A stretch of DNA of 64,000 nt from Craterostigma plantagineum (Eukaryota > Streptophyta > Magnoliopsida > Lamiales > Linderniaceae), in assembly GCA_027422505.1 (NCBI GenBank), contig JAPQWV010000327.1:620001-684000 (forward strand), read 5' to 3'. Made by a program: the position numbers and the translations under genes. Position 1 is the stretch's first letter; every line of letters begins with the position of its first letter. Below the pieces are notes generated by a model. The model did no database searches. It was not told where the DNA came from and saw nothing but the letters and a program-made list of their open reading frames with translations. Positions 1-12,855 of the stretch are shown here, in pieces.

Positions 1-1258
1 GGTAACTATTGTTGTTGTAGTCCATTCCTACAACTCCAGCAAGACTGCAGATTTCGAAACAGGGGAAGCTCTGTTTTCTTTTTTTTTTTTTTTGTATGCA
101 CCAAAGATGTGATCTTTATCAGCTGAAAAAACAAAAATTACAACAAAATAAACGAACTGGGCTATCAGAATCATAGGCGGTAAGAATGTTCATCAAGCTA
201 CAACATCGAAATTAGGAAACCCCATTTGATTGTTCCTACGTATATGCATATCAAGCAGAGGTGACTAGAGATAGATTAGCAATGGCTTACCTTCTGATTT
301 TGGAATCTATGAATATTTGCTGATCTTAATCCGTGAGGGCGAAGGGTGAAAATAACAATTATTACAATCGTTTCGAACGCGTAACAGTGGGCAAGAACAA
401 TACGTATGTCGATTTACCTTTCTTTCCCGTTATTTTCGTCCACCGTGATAATTTAAGGACAGCATAAAGATCCTTCGCGGAATGTTCAACTGATTAGACA
501 CGTTTTGGGTTTTCTTTCTTCTTTGTCGTTTGCCTCGGTTCAGTTATTGAGCGGGGAACGAAAGCAGTAAAGGGAACAATTGCTATTGCCAGATCAAGTA
601 AATTAATCACGGGGAACGAAAGCAGTAAAGGGAACAATTGCTATTGCCAGATCAAGTAAATTAATCACGCGTTGTAATATCGAATCTGTGGTCTACATAC
701 ATTACATATATTGTTTATCCCCTGGCGATAGCAAATAGAGCTTGGTAATAGCACCCGCCCACGATATCAGTTGTCAAATGTATCTATCGACAAGCGTCAC
801 CTGTAACATGTAATATCTGGAAGATTTATTTACTGTTTCAGACAGATAATAGTCAACAATTAGCAGCTGATGAATATCCACCAATTATTACGTAATAAGA
901 AATAATAAAAAAAAAGTGCTACTATATGTATATATAGGAATAATAGCGTTCAAACATATCCCGGAAAGAACAAGACAATATAGCATAATTCAGGCGAGAA
1001 GATTAATTGTAACGATCATTCACAACGATGTCAACAATAGAGCATCATAAGTAGATCAATATTATATTAGAGACTCCATCCTTGCATGAAGTTACTACTG
1101 TCCACTCCAATGCTTCTTGAAACAGACGACGATCCTTCGCCAAGATTATTATACTGATGATGATGATGATGGTACCTTGAAAAAAAAATTGAACAATAAA
1201 GAAATAAGGGAACTCTTATTACATAATATTCATTCAAGTAGGATGATCACTATTGATT
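1..1258. other. Left-edge intergenic DNA, 3' of AGL6-like gene
   Basis: No convincing gene. The stretch is AT-rich and lies downstream of the AGL6-like gene. It holds one perfect 58-bp tandem duplication (listed separately) and a T-run near 77-93. An open stretch on the minus strand touching base 1 could be a truncated exon, but there is too little of it to support a call. Confidence 0.6.
553..668. repeat. Perfect 58-bp tandem duplication
   Basis: Two head-to-tail copies, 553-610 and 611-668, are identical by eye. Each starts with ggggaacgaaagcag and ends with aattaatcac. It lies about 600 bp beyond the AGL6 stop codon. Perfect identity implies a recent duplication or an assembly stutter. 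Confidence 0.95.
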
Positions 1259-3632
1259 TTACCCAATTTGTAAACTGGGGTCGGGGTCGATATCCATGAG
1301 GTTAATTGAAGGTGGTAATTCTTGCAACGGAAAATTGCTATCAGCTGAAGTAGTGCCTCCATTGATGTTCCATGGGCAAGGTAGGGCTGATGATGCTCTC
1401 ATGCTTTGTTGTCCTTCTGCTTCAACCTACAAAAATTATTGATTTGGTTTATGTTTTTTTTTTTTTTTTAAGTTACTACATGTATATGAAGGTTGATTAT
1501 TTGTGTAACAAACGTACGGAAGATATCTCTAGGGAAACCTTGATCTTGAGCTGCTTGTTCATGTCTCCAAGTTGGCGCTCCTATATATAAGTATATTCTT
1601 TTTTTCATGGTCATATCATACATTATTATATTATATTACAAGGCCACATGTATTATTGTAAAACCTTTAATCTCATTATTCAGTTACCTTTCTTCGAAGC
1701 TCGTCCATTTGCTCCGTCATAATCTGCGTCTGCAAATATAAAATTAAGATTGCCGAAATGTCGTCTGCTAATGAAGATACACCCCCTACGTATCATATTA
1801 CCACCACAAATAAATAACCTAGGAATTAATTAATGAAAGGGGCAATTTTTCTCTTCATCATAGGGTTTTATTTGGATTACACTGATCACGCGTTTGTTTT
1901 CATATAATGTTTAATAATTTTGTAGAGATAAAAAAGGTAATAACCTTTCTTTGCCTGGCTTGAGCAAGAGCTCCCTCAAGTTGCTTTTCAAGATTCTGCA
2001 ACTCCTTAATGCTCAACGGTCCAAGATCTTCTCCCAGCAAATGCCTTTACCCCATTCATTCAATATAATAAGCATAGTGTTTACAAATTGAATAATATTG
2101 ACAGGTAATAAAATTATTACAACCTTTGAGTCCTTTGAAGAGATTCATACTTGGCCTTCAATTTTGATACCTCCTGGTACCAGCTCTACATAACAAGTAA
2201 GACAAGAAACTTAATAATATTATCATTATTCAAACGGATTATATATAATATGTTATTCGATAGAGCAGATGAAATATGTAATAAACCTGAGTTTCTCTCT
2301 CAGCAGTGTTGTCTTGAGGATTGAAGCAGCAACGTTGATAGCGCTCGAGGGTCTTAGTAATGCTGAAATTTTATTAACAGTTTATTTATATGATCATAAA
2401 AATTACATAACACACAATAAACATCGAAGAACTACTGCCATTTGAAGCCTATATATGAGTGTATGATATCCGTATAAAACCCACAATTAAGAGAAAGGGG
2501 GATTCCTCTGTGTTGCAAAGATATATATGTTGAATACTAGAATTCGAAAAAAATAATTATTGGAATTAAACCAAGACAAAGAAACAAAATGGTCGGTCTT
2601 TTTTCTCTAGTTAGTAAAAAGAAGGAAATGCTAACGGAAAAGTGGGAAGTACCTGTTTTAGTAAAGAAGCTAACTGTAATCTACAATTGTTACAAGTAAA
2701 GATGGAAGAAATAAATATCATCAAAAACGACATTTCATTTCAACAGAGATATTTTTGCAGATCAAATCTTGGGTTCAAGAAGTCCTTGGTACGTTTGTTT
2801 TTCCTTTCTTTTCTTTCCCTCATAAAGTTCGGAGTATTGAATGAGTTTAACAAGATTGAGAAGAACATGAAGTATATTTACACACGAATCTGAAGTAAAG
2901 ATCGAGCAGGAAAAAGAAAAGGATAAAATTTTGGAGATTTTCTAAACATTGAATCTTGTCAAGAGTTGGAATAAAAATAAGGAGAGAGAAACCCTAGTTC
3001 TTGCACGAAGGTCCAAGCAATGATCTTAGAGAACGAAGCTTATATTTGCAGAAAATATAATAGATAATACCCATCAGTTACCAAACAAAACGTATTTTCT
3101 TTTCATATCTTCTCCATGATTATACCATAAACTCCCAGAGAAGGCCAGAACGAAAAACAAAATGAACATAAAAATAAAACATGAAAACATGTACTGTTCC
3201 TCGTTGAAATTTCCTCTCCGAAATAAAAAAGAAATCTTTTCGAACAAATCAAGAAACAAAAATAAAAAAACTGAAACATTGGCTCAAGAACACAGCCTTC
3301 AAATAACAGAAAAGTCCCAAATTTTTATATCACTCGGAGAGAAAAGATTAATGTTAACATCAAACGAATTAAACCCCCAATGGAACTCGTGAATGGGGTT
3401 TTAGGGCTTATATTATGACTATGTAAAACTTGATATGTGTGTGTGTGTACCTATTGCTACTAAACTCATAGAGTTTGCCTCTGCTGGAGAAGATGATGAG
3501 CGCCACCTCAGCATCACAAAGAACAGAGAGTTCATACGCTTTCTTCAACAGCCCATTTCTTCTCTTTGAAAACGTCACTTGCCTGTTAATTTTGTTCTCA
3601 ATTCTCTTCAACTCGACTCTTCCTCTACCCAT
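1259..3632 (-). CDS. AGL6: AGL6-like MADS-box transcription factor
   Basis: MIKC-type MADS-box DNA-binding factor; AGL6 proteins act in nuclear MADS tetramers that specify floral meristems, perianth and ovules (family knowledge). Seven exons, minus strand: 3632-3451, 2362-2287, 2185-2124, 2044-1945, 1729-1688, 1580-1539, 1426-1259, all with GT-AG borders, giving 223 aa. Exon 1 is a complete MADS domain (residues 1-60, starting [10 protein letters not shown]). Exons 2-6 give the I and K domains, with ERYQRCCF and [20 protein letters not shown], which point to AGL6 rather than SEP. Exon sizes 182/76/62/100/42/42 match the classic MIKC pattern. Intron 1 is about 1.1 kb, usual for regulatory first introns. 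The start is the ATG before GRGRV; an upstream in-frame ATG adds 8 residues not typical of the family. The C-terminus stops directly after the AGL6-I motif ([12 protein letters not shown]), so the usual AGL6-II tail is missing. Confidence 0.93.
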
Positions 3633-6600
3633 TTTTCTTCTAAATATATTTTTCACTCAATTCGAGACTTTTTCTTACATATATAGCACTGTAATAGCGT
3701 CAGATATCAGGTGAAGTGAAGGTAGTTGTGAGCTTAGGGTGTGTATGTGTGAGATAAAGTAAGAAGCGTACTGAAAATTCCTTCACTTTACTATAAATAT
3801 TGTTGTACAAAACCTCAGTTCTTGGACTTGCAAGAAAAAACGATAATTCGATGTTTATTATTCTCTCGTCGTCATGGCCTTTATCTTTACTCATTTATTT
3901 ATATTTTGCCCTTTTTTGCAAATTTCGGTGATAATTTACCATACAGAGGATTGAAAAGGTTTTACTGCAAATGTTTGTTCCATTCCTTGTATCCTTGTAT
4001 GTGTCCGAAGAGTCAAATAAGTCAAAGATTCTGTTCACACTCTAATATCCCTCTCATCCATTTATTTAGTATCACAGATTTCATTGTAAGTTTTAATCAT
4101 CTGATAATCTAAATCAATCGCATTGAAGTATTGTTTGATTGAAGTTAGAATTAAAACAAGCGAAAGAGAAACATGAGTTAATATATGCTCTAAGGTTGAA
4201 AATATCATAAAATTAAAATGGGAAAAAAAAAGACTCCCTTAATTATAAGGAACTTCGACGGGGGACTTTTTCTGGTATTTATACTCCTAAGACTATGATT
4301 ATCCATGACCTCCACAACCGGTCATGAGAATAAAATATTAATTTCTCTCTCCTCCACATTCACAACCTACACCTCAACAATTTTCATACTTTATCAACAA
4401 TCCAGCACAACCCATAATATTTATATTTTTTAATTATATTTAGTAGTATTTGAATGTTTGAAAATAGATTACATTATATGATATAAAATTTAGAAACTTT
4501 TGTCATTGGAGATAGAAAAATAATATGAATTATGATGGATTATAGAATGTAATAGAGAAATAGATAATAATTGTGACTCAAAATGTAGCAATATTAGTCT
4601 CTATTTATAGAGGAAAAAAAATCATACATTTTGGTAAAAAAATTAAAATAAAATTTTAATCATAAAAATCAATAACAACCATAAAAACAGTTTTGAAAAC
4701 TGTGCACAACCGGTTGGTGAACCAGGTTGGTCCACCAACCGGTTTGTGAGAGGTTGTGGACTACTTTTAATTGTTTGATTTATTTTAATTATAAATAATG
4801 CATGACCGGTTGTCCGGGTCATTGATAAAGATAGTCTAAGCAATGAAACAGTGACTTTCTGGTGAGTACTGCTCAATGAAGAATATGACTAAGCAGTGGT
4901 TGTCATCACAACTCACAAGAATAAAATGAAAAAGGAGAAAATGATGAGTATATCTTAAGAATTTTAAGTTGGTATACAACCATGTGTTTTTTACATATGA
5001 ACGCAGTATATATTTATGGATGCTTGCACTTAATCTTTAGTATGAAAATAAGAATGCCTGATGAAATTAAACTTTTGTTAGACATTGTAAAAACATAAAA
5101 AACATTATTGGCGTACAAAAAACATAAAATGACTAATTAATTCAAGAGTTAATATATCGTTGCAGAAGCACATCAAGATCGAATTGGTGCCCACTGAGAG
5201 CTGAGATGCAAAGGTGAAAACTCACCACTGCGTATCACATCGATGATAAAGCTATGTCCCCATTTTAATTAATACTTGGATGCACTTTCTCGTTGAAATG
5301 ACCTCAAAGAAGTTTAATATAAATTAAGAAAAAAATATAATAAGATGTTTTATTGAATATATCGTAGCGGAAAATTTTATATTAGTTATCTGCACTATAT
5401 TCAAGAATAGTTTTATCAAAGTTTAGCTATTATGAAATTTTATTATTATTTACTAATGAAGGATAGATCAAACCTTGGACCACAAATAGATGGACATTTC
5501 ACATAATTGGCAAGGCTATTCTACGCCCTTTTTCTTATCACCTTACATCGAAAAATTCCGATTAGAAATTACTATAAAGAGAATGTACATATGGTGGCAC
5601 GAAGAAAAGTGTAGGCAGTCAACTTGGAATGGTCTTGATACATTGTTTGAAATGATCTTCATACATAAATATATATGTGTAATTAATGAATTACTTGTGT
5701 ATGGTTAGCCATCATTAGTGGGATAGCTAGGCTGTGCGGTTGGTGGTTATTACCATAGATTGCCGAAGTTATGAACTTATAATAAAGTTCGAGTGAGAGT
5801 TTAAATTGCCCTTTTTCCATTTTTATCATGACTTTGCGCGTTTTTCAATAAATGTCGTATATTGCTTATTTGATGCGAGTTAAAGGGGGACCAATGTGAT
5901 GTAATTAAATGGGAGAGAGTTGAGTTCTTACACTCAATCTCAACATAGTACATACAGGGAAAAAAATTAAGAACCATGATAAGTACGCTCATTTTAATAA
6001 GTTCTGCGTCTTGGGAATCATTTTATATGTGATTCATTTAATCGAGTTTATATGGGATGGAGGCTTGAAACATGATTTATCGACAGACATACGCTTGTTT
6101 CAATATTATTTAACTACGTGATTGATTAGGGTTTAGAGTTTTCGACGGAGTTTGTGATCGAAATCGACGATCCTTCAATAGTATTCGAAAGAATAGTACT
6201 TGGATTATCATCACTATTTTCTGGAGTTGAATCTGAACTTATAGTAAAGAAACTAGGGTTACGACTATACTTTTCTTACTATAAAAAATAACCTAAATGT
6301 ATAGTACAAGAGTTAAGCCACTTGCCTTGCATGTTCTTTGTAATAGATAATAAGAGTACTATACTAGGCAGGCATATTCAATGTTGCCCTTCAAGACAAA
6401 GTACGTTAGCCATTAAATCCCTTTTGCTTTCATTATTCCTTTAGTAACGCAGTGAATTGAATTAAATTTTTCCAACCACACACACACACACAAGTATTCT
6501 TTTGACAGACGATCTCACGTGAATTGAAAAGCCTTCGATAAGAATATTCCATACAACATGTAAGAAACTAATTAAATACGTGGGGACAACATATTTCTTA

Positions 6601-6884
6601 TCCATCGCAATCAGAAATAACTAACGAATGGATGCAAAGAAAGAACAACACATTCATAGCAAAACCCAAATTTTGGACGAAAAATCTTGATTAGATCAAT
6701 TAGTTCCATGCATAGCCGTTTCTCTATAATCTGAGAGAAAGGGTGATCAATAGATGAAGAAAAACCTCAACAGTACAAAAGAGATTCTTGAAAAAAAAAA
6801 CTGAGCATAAACACAAAAGACTAAAGAATCACAAAATCTCCCCTTTCAAATTGACTGGAAAAAAAAAAAAAAAGAAACCGATCC
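3633..6884. other. Intergenic region between AGL6 and CLB
   Basis: About 3.2 kb without a supportable gene. The first part is the AGL6 promoter side. It contains a Harbinger-type MITE at 4291-4836 (listed). A short open frame near 5490-5708 has no recognisable domain and no coding bias I can see. The last part, 6480-6880, is 3' flank of the CLB gene. Confidence 0.6.
4291..4836. mobile_element. PIF/Harbinger-type MITE (546 bp)
   Basis: Both ends carry an imperfect terminal inverted repeat of about 36 bp: left starts GACTATGATTATCC, right read inward starts GACTATCTTTATCA, and both run into a shared ACAACCGGTCATG. The element is flanked on both sides by TAA (4288-4290 and 4837-4839), the 3-bp target duplication expected of PIF/Harbinger elements. 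The interior is AT-rich, has a secondary AACCGG palindromic cluster near 4707-4745 and no coding capacity, so it is non-autonomous. Confidence 0.75.
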
Positions 6885-9805
6885 TTAGAGTGGCTTTGCG
6901 CCGCCATTTTCTTGAACAGAGTTCACGGGAGTCGTAGTCCCGCTCCTTTTAGGCCCGCCCGAGTGGCCCGTAATGGTTCGACCCATGAACCGCCCGGCTT
7001 TGCTCAGGCCACTGCCGACGGCTCCAAGGCCCGAACCCACGATCCCCACACCGTGGCCCAAGCCCGAGCCCACGAGCCCAACCCCAGCACCAATTCCCGT
7101 GCCCACCACCGAGGCTGCACCGTCGAGGGCATCCATTGTGCTGCCAATTACGCCTTCCTCTTTGAGCTTCTTCCTCTGTTCTATGATCTTCTTCTCTTCT
7201 TCGAGGGCTACGTATTGCTCTTCTTTATCGAACTCGTGATAGAACGCCTGGGTTTGGTCGATAGAGCAATCGAAATCACACAAGAAAATGTCGTGTATAC
7301 ACACGCACTAGAACGTGGCCTTTTATCATAATTGGGTTGAGATATTGGCAAGAACTTAGGGAGAGTATGCATTAGACTATGAATGCAAGAAAAGCTTTAC
7401 TAGAACTATACGAACTATGATAAAATGTACCTGAAGTGTAATGGTTCCTCGATCCTTCTTGTCTTTGATTTTGAGCATGTCGAGCGAAGGAAGCAGCCTA
7501 AGTTCTATTTCTTTCGATTTTTCAGCTTCGAGCTCGTGAAGAGATAGCTTTGCGATGCCCAGTTTCTTGTCCTGGCCGATGTCTTCATCGAATACCTTTT
7601 TCGTTTTGAATTTATATGCCTATGAAGCATGGAGACAGAATCTAAAGTTCTAATGGTAGTTGTAAGAGATTGAGAAACTAACCTCGACGATAAGAGATTG
7701 TGTCTCCTTGTCTTCAACTATCAACTCGAACGTTTGGTTCCAGACAGGATTCAAGTTGTTGTCGACAACCTTCGTTTTGACTCTAAACAGAGGGCGAATG
7801 TGCAGTGCAACATAGGGATCAGATTTTCCTATCAACTCCATGTTTTTCAGGTCGTTTGCCTTGACGACAGTTACCTTGAGCATTCCAACTGGCTTAAGCT
7901 CCAACTCGCTGAAAAAGAATAACACAAGACGATCAACAACGTCCCGAATGGATCAAAATTTTCATGTGAAGGGCTATCCCATCAAGTTATACAAAATCTT
8001 GTAAGATACTTCAGAATTACAGAACCATTCAGACAATCGAACTTTTTGCAATGATGTGTCAAAATAGAACCAATTGGAAAAAAAGGGCAGTGGCAAGCAA
8101 GGACATGAATTCACCTTGTATCAACTGGTATTCCACCGATAGGAACGACGATCCTATGAGGCCATTGTAACATATCTGTCACAATAGTGTTGACGGTGTC
8201 CTATTGGAAAATGAAATGATCAAATGAAGTCAGTCAGTGCCAATAATATAGGAAAAGATTCGACAAGATAAAAAAGGTGGATAAAGCTTACTTCAATCAT
8301 ATCAGAAATCCCGGGGATAGCGGTTAAACTCCCACCAACAGCCTTCAGGGTATAATCAATATGTGGCTTTGGCTGAACGTGAAATGGAAAAAGGAATACA
8401 AGGCATGGTGATTGACCAACATAACCAGCTTCAAGAGAAGAAGAGCCTAAGAGATTCGAAGCTACTACTTTGGGAAATTACGCGGAACGATGAAGAATGT
8501 GTACCTCAGCAAGGAGAGCAACGACAACTGCTGATATGCAGGGAATTTCATCTGCGAGTTGGAAAATAGCTCGTACCACGGTGAAAACCTGAAGATCTTT
8601 CAACTGAAGAAGAAGAAGAGAAGAAACATGAGTACTCCCATAAGAGAACATTTTAGTTAAAAATTCTTCAAATTTTTTAATGGCAGCAAATACTCCAACA
8701 AACGGGCTTAAGATAATAGTGAGGAGCTGCAATATATGAAGTGAAAAGCCAACCTGAATGGGTATAGAAGCAACAAGTGCAGCTTCAACAGCTAGTACGA
8801 TGCTTGGATCACCACCCCAACGGAGATCAATGTCCATTGTTAGCTGACCTTCCTTAAGGCTTTGAACACGAATCCCTGCATGAATAAAGAAATACAGATG
8901 TAATAAAGAAGAAACATGATACAAAAGGCGACGTATTGAAAAGATGCATGTAAGAAATACTGAAATGATGACAGGGAAGTTGAATGTGGACTGCAGTGAG
9001 GAAAACCTTCAATTTTTGGAGCCACAGTTCCAAGAGACAGCTTGCTGAATTTCAGAGAAGTTATCCCAGGAGGACGATAATCTTCCAAAAGTGGTTCAAC
9101 TGATTCTTTAATAACTGCCTCTCCTGCCTGGTAAAACATCATGTAAGAATCTCAGCAAATTTAAACTATTTAATCTGATCCTGGTAGCACACGAGTCAGA
9201 AAAAAGTATGCTGCAAAAAGAAGATTAGCTTACATCTGCAATAAACGGCCATAACTTGCTCAGCATCTTATTCAGCCATTTCACCTGAAAGTGTAGCAAA
9301 TTCTTGATATTAAACATTTTGGTTCGATGAGAAGAACAAATCCCAACGAACAAAGAACTAAAAAGATCATACCTGCTCGTAAACAGGAAATGAAATCCAC
9401 TGTGGAAAGTTATCACCGCAAATTTTTTTCAAATCATCTCTGCTCAGTGAGCTCAGGAGCTTGATATCAACAGCCTGCCCACTCAAAAAAAGCCAACGAA
9501 TGGAATCATAACACAAAAAACCAGTCATTAATTGCAAGCAAGGAAAAAAAAAATAATAACCTTCGCAATACAATACACGTCACGCCCAGAAATCGACTGA
9601 TGAAAGTCAATCAATTGAATCCAAAAAAACTTGTGATATCAAAAACAATAGGCCGACACGATCCACATTGCAATTATAGAGTGATACAATAAAATAATAC
9701 CTTCGCTACGCGTTTGCTACTGCGATAACTCATCATATTCTTCAAGCCCGCCATTAGAGCGACGCCAAACAACATTCCCATCACCATTCCCGAAATCAAA
9801 CCCAT
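6885..9805 (-). CDS. CLB: CLB/SYT7-type SMP-C2 lipid-binding protein
   Basis: Orthologue of the Arabidopsis calcium-dependent lipid-binding protein CLB (NTMC2 type 4, also called SYT7). These tethers sit in the ER membrane and move lipid at membrane contact sites. Eleven exons: 9805-9701, 9474-9373, 9284-9234, 9127-9007, 8875-8754, 8603-8505, 8372-8292, 8200-8115, 7908-7683, 7595-7431, 7247-6885, giving 506 aa with every junction in frame. Residues 1-20 form a hydrophobic anchor. An SMP domain covers roughly 65-250 (SLKFSKLSLGTVAPKIEG, DIDLRWGGDPSIVLAVEA). One C2 domain spans about 262-390, with acidic Ca-loop residues in GKSDPYV and FDEDIGQD. A Gly/Val-rich tail of VGSGLG-like repeats follows, ending in TTPVNSVQENGGAKPL. 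The length matches the family (about 510 aa). No disruption is seen, in contrast to genes further right. Confidence 0.95.
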
Positions 9806-10928
9806 TATTGTCCCTACTTCCTCCTTTTCCCTTTTTAGATGATTTTCTTTTCACGTCTAAAGAAGATTGATTGCTGGCGTTACAACAGATACTGTATCAG
9901 CTGGCTATTAATGGCGACCCCTTAATGCTCGATTACTTCATTTCTTTCTCATAATCAAAACAAGGTACGATCAACAAAGACGGGTCGACGAAACAATGTC
10001 ATTCGCACCAAAAAAAAGTCTCCTTTATCATCAATGCCGAATGTTTGATCGTCAGTTGACAAAATAGTGCACATCGCTTGTATTGTATCCTCACGCCGAT
10101 TTGGAAACGTCGCTGTTTTTTGTCGTTTAGTGGGGAACACCAATTCTTTATTAGCATTCTTTTACTTGCGTATTTATTTAATTAAATGACAAATGGCAGT
10201 CATCCTACTATTGTATTGCACTCCTTGTGTTTACCTATTTTTTTGACATTGTAACATGTGTGAAAGATTTGAGGAAAAAGATTAATTGTAAAGACCAAAG
10301 CCATGTCTATACTCTTTTATTAAGCCATGGCTTTAAGTAAACTGTAAAATTTTAGTCTGCCTATTTAGATTAATTAAAAAATTAATATTAAAATAATAAA
10401 AAAACCACCCACTACATTTCTTAATGTACATTTTACTTTTGCCCCTCTATTTTTAGTATATTCATATGTTGTATAATACACTTATTTACTGTGAAAATAC
10501 TAGTTCGTGTTAATGTACTGACCCACTAATGTTTGGGTTGGACCTATATCACGTGACTATAGTGTATTTATGTGTATTTTATGATCGACCTTGGAATTGA
10601 AATTTTAATGAATACGAATATTTACCATTTTTACATGTCCAAACTGTTATAGTGTGAGCTTCCAAAACAGATAATGGACGCGTCATAAAATCCAATATTC
10701 GCTTATATCTTATATATGTGTAGTTTCCATAAAGGGGTTATTTTATGTAAGCCATGAGAAGGAAAGAAGAAAAATTGATTTAACTGCACAAGGAAATGTT
10801 TTACAATAAAAACAGCAACTATTCATTCACTCACAAGTCGTCATCAACCATTACAATCATTCATCCAATCCTCAATTGACACTAAGCGCGCGTTATATAC
10901 ACGCGACACACGGCGAATCTAATTGTCA
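9806..10928. other. Intergenic, CLB promoter and AHL 3' flank
   Basis: AT-rich spacer without a supportable gene. A minus-strand open stretch around 9955-10143 shows no domain. A short hairpin of matching aaagccatg arms lies near 10298-10335. GC content rises only at the AHL coding end. Confidence 0.55.
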
Positions 10929-11822
10929 TCAAAACGGAGGCCTGACACCACCCCAAAACCCCTCGCCGCCGCCGCCGCCGGCGGCGGCCATAATCTGATG
11001 ATTCAAATTACCACTGCTCAGCATCGCTTGGAACAAATTATTACCATTAGCTCCATCACTACTCACGTCATTGCTGTTCTGATCACCGCCGCCGTCCAAA
11101 CCACTCCCCTTCACCTCCTTCCCGCCGGCCACATGCCCGCCGCCGCCGCCGTCCTCTTCCAAAGGAAGCCTCTCGTACGCAGCGTTTCCAAAAGACGCCG
11201 CCATGACAATCACCGGGCCATCGGCCACCAGTGGACCCACAACCGCGCCGCCGACCACTTGTCCCCGCCCTCCAGCGAGGTAAACCGTCAGCCCAGAAGC
11301 CGACGCCGGCGCCGGAGCCGGTAAAAAGCTCCCGGAGAGAGAGAGAATCTCGAACCTTCCACGGAGCGTCACGACGGAATTCTCCGGAGAGGTGGGCTGA
11401 CGCAGGGAGACGTCTGCCACCGTCCCCGTGGCGCTGAGGACGCAGACGCCGCGCTGGCGCCTGGAGGCGTAGGAGGAGAGGCTTCCGTGGACGTCGGCTC
11501 CCGGCGAGATCTCCAACACGTGCGAGCGGAGAGAGGTGGCGCCGTCTCTAGCGATTACGATTGGGGGTTTGGGCTTGTTCTTGGATCCCGCCGGACGTCC
11601 ACGTGGACGGCGGTTCGACGACGGTGGGGTTATTTCAGTGGTAGTTTCTTCTGGTTCGGACTTCTTCTTCTTCTTCAGGATTTGGGTTTCGCCGTCGTCG
11701 GCGTTAAGGTCGTCGATGGTGGTGGCGTTTTCGGCGGTATGTGGATGGAACTGGTGGTGGAGCTGGAGATCTCCGGCGAGGAACGGTGGTGGTAGACGGC
11801 GGTTGTAAGCTAGGTAGTCCAT
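10929..11822 (-). CDS. AT-hook motif nuclear-localized (AHL) protein, clade A
   Basis: Single-exon gene of 297 aa. AHL proteins bind the minor groove of AT-rich DNA and form trimers that recruit chromatin and transcription factors; clade A members often repress hypocotyl or vascular growth (family knowledge). Residues 72-87 are a type-I AT-hook ([17 protein letters not shown]). A PPC/DUF296 domain follows at about 95-215, with [13 protein letters not shown] and the conserved [12 protein letters not shown]. The C-terminus is Gly/Asn-rich and ends in RPPF, as in many clade A proteins. Lack of introns and one AT-hook both fit clade A. The start is the ATG at 11822 (MDYLAYNRR); the longer open frame upstream has no ATG. 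A GA-repeat and a TATA-like TATATA at 11963-11968 lie upstream. Coding GC is high, with CCG runs (Gly/Pro codons). I cannot assign a specific AHL number. Confidence 0.93.
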   Translation of the reverse strand: MDYLAYNRRLPPPFLAGDLQLHHQFHPHTAENATTIDDLNADDGETQILKKKKKSEPEETTTEITPPSSNRRPRGRPAGSKNKPKPPIVIARDGATSLRSHVLEISPGADVHGSLSSYASRRQRGVCVLSATGTVADVSLRQPTSPENSVVTLRGRFEILSLSGSFLPAPAPASASGLTVYLAGGRGQVVGGAVVGPLVADGPVIVMAASFGNAAYERLPLEEDGGGGGHVAGGKEVKGSGLDGGGDQNSNDVSSDGANGNNLFQAMLSSGNLNHQIMAAAGGGGGEGFWGGVRPPF

Positions 11823-11887
11823 ATAACTTTGTTTTCCTCCTTTAATTCTTGGATAACAACCCAAGTACTTGAGATATCCGGCGAGGT

Positions 11888-11888
<1 letters not shown>

Positions 11889-11928
<40 letters not shown>
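11889..11928. repeat. (GA)n microsatellite in AHL leader
   Basis: About 20 GA units directly upstream of the AHL start codon, probably in the 5' leader (CT-rich on the transcribed strand). GA/CT tracts in leaders are common targets of BPC-type GAGA-binding factors; a role here is inference. Confidence 0.9.
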
Positions 11929-11932
<4 letters not shown>

Positions 11933-11962
11933 GTAATGATGAAGATGAGATTGGTATTACCG

Positions 11963-11968
11963 TATATA
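11963..11968 (-). promoter_or_regulatory. Candidate TATA box of the AHL gene
   Basis: TATATA about 140 bp upstream of the AHL ATG and 35-40 bp upstream of the GA tract, which would put the transcription start at the GA repeat. Position and sequence are the only evidence. Confidence 0.35.
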
Positions 11969-12756
11969 TGTCGATGAGGGCTTAGTTTTAGGTCAATGCA
12001 TACTATTGTTTAAAGAGGTACTAACCAATTTAAGCGTCATAATAAATTGAACAAAGCTAACTTGAGCTTATATATTAGACTTTTAATCGATCATTTGATA
12101 TTACAAATAACTATTTTATTTTCTACGACGGTGCGATTTGAACACAAATTCAAACTCGATTGCTTGTACAAATGTCATTTATAGAAATCCTAGCTTGAGA
12201 GATGATAATCTCAACGTCATTATAAATGAAGCCATTATTGATGGCGAGGGTTATTATTCGCCCAAGGTAGATATACTCGCAACAACTGACTTTCTTCTCT
12301 AAAGTCTTCATGTTCATGCATCAAGTCCAATATCAAGATGATTATTGATACAAAGCAACTTGTTGAATGAAAATTCAAAGTTCGTTTTACTTCGCTCATT
12401 GGTGTCATAATTTTTCGTGGAATTAATGGCAAGAGGTATGGAAAATGGCGTTGGTTTGTAGATTTTAATGCAGAAAACGACACGGCGTAGGTGACGACAA
12501 AGAAATATATGTGAGATGATATTCATATTTCATTGCACATGTGGACCATAGGAAAATTGTAACGAGATGAGACACAACAGACCCCAGCACACACAAGTAT
12601 ATATAATGTACATATACTTGATTTTATAATTAGACATTCTTCATGTGACGTGAATCACGCATTTGGATAAGAGCAAGTCAAAAGTTATATTTAATTATTG
12701 GGTGGAATGGAAGTCCCCTCCATGCTCTTTAATCATGTATGGTATATATTGTTTTT

Positions 12757-12792
12757 AATATATATATATATATATAATATATATATATATAT

Positions 12793-12825
<33 letters not shown>

Positions 12826-12832
12826 ATATATA
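12757..12832. repeat. (TA)n microsatellite
   Basis: Interrupted TA dinucleotide repeat about 76 bp long. It may form cruciforms and be length-variable. Confidence 0.9.
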
Positions 12833-12855
12833 TCATAGTGAAAATAAAAAAAATT

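Noticed and set aside
1..50. Possible truncated exon on the minus strand (acceptor-like ctgcag followed by an open frame to the edge)
   Set aside because: Only about 45 bases are visible and no family is recognisable; splice-like CAG is common by chance.
5490..5708. 72-codon plus-strand open frame
   Set aside because: No domain, AT-rich composition like its flanks, and no splice partners found.
6912..7331. Plus-strand open frames rich in Pro/Arg opposite the CLB last exon
   Set aside because: They are antisense shadows of the Gly/Val-rich CLB C-terminus.
10923..11808. Several plus-strand open frames across the AHL gene
   Set aside because: Antisense or shifted reads of a GC-rich single-exon gene; the PPC domain is only in the minus frame.
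11823..11864. 14-codon N-terminal extension of the AHL protein
   Set aside because: It begins with TTG; the first ATG in frame is at 11822.
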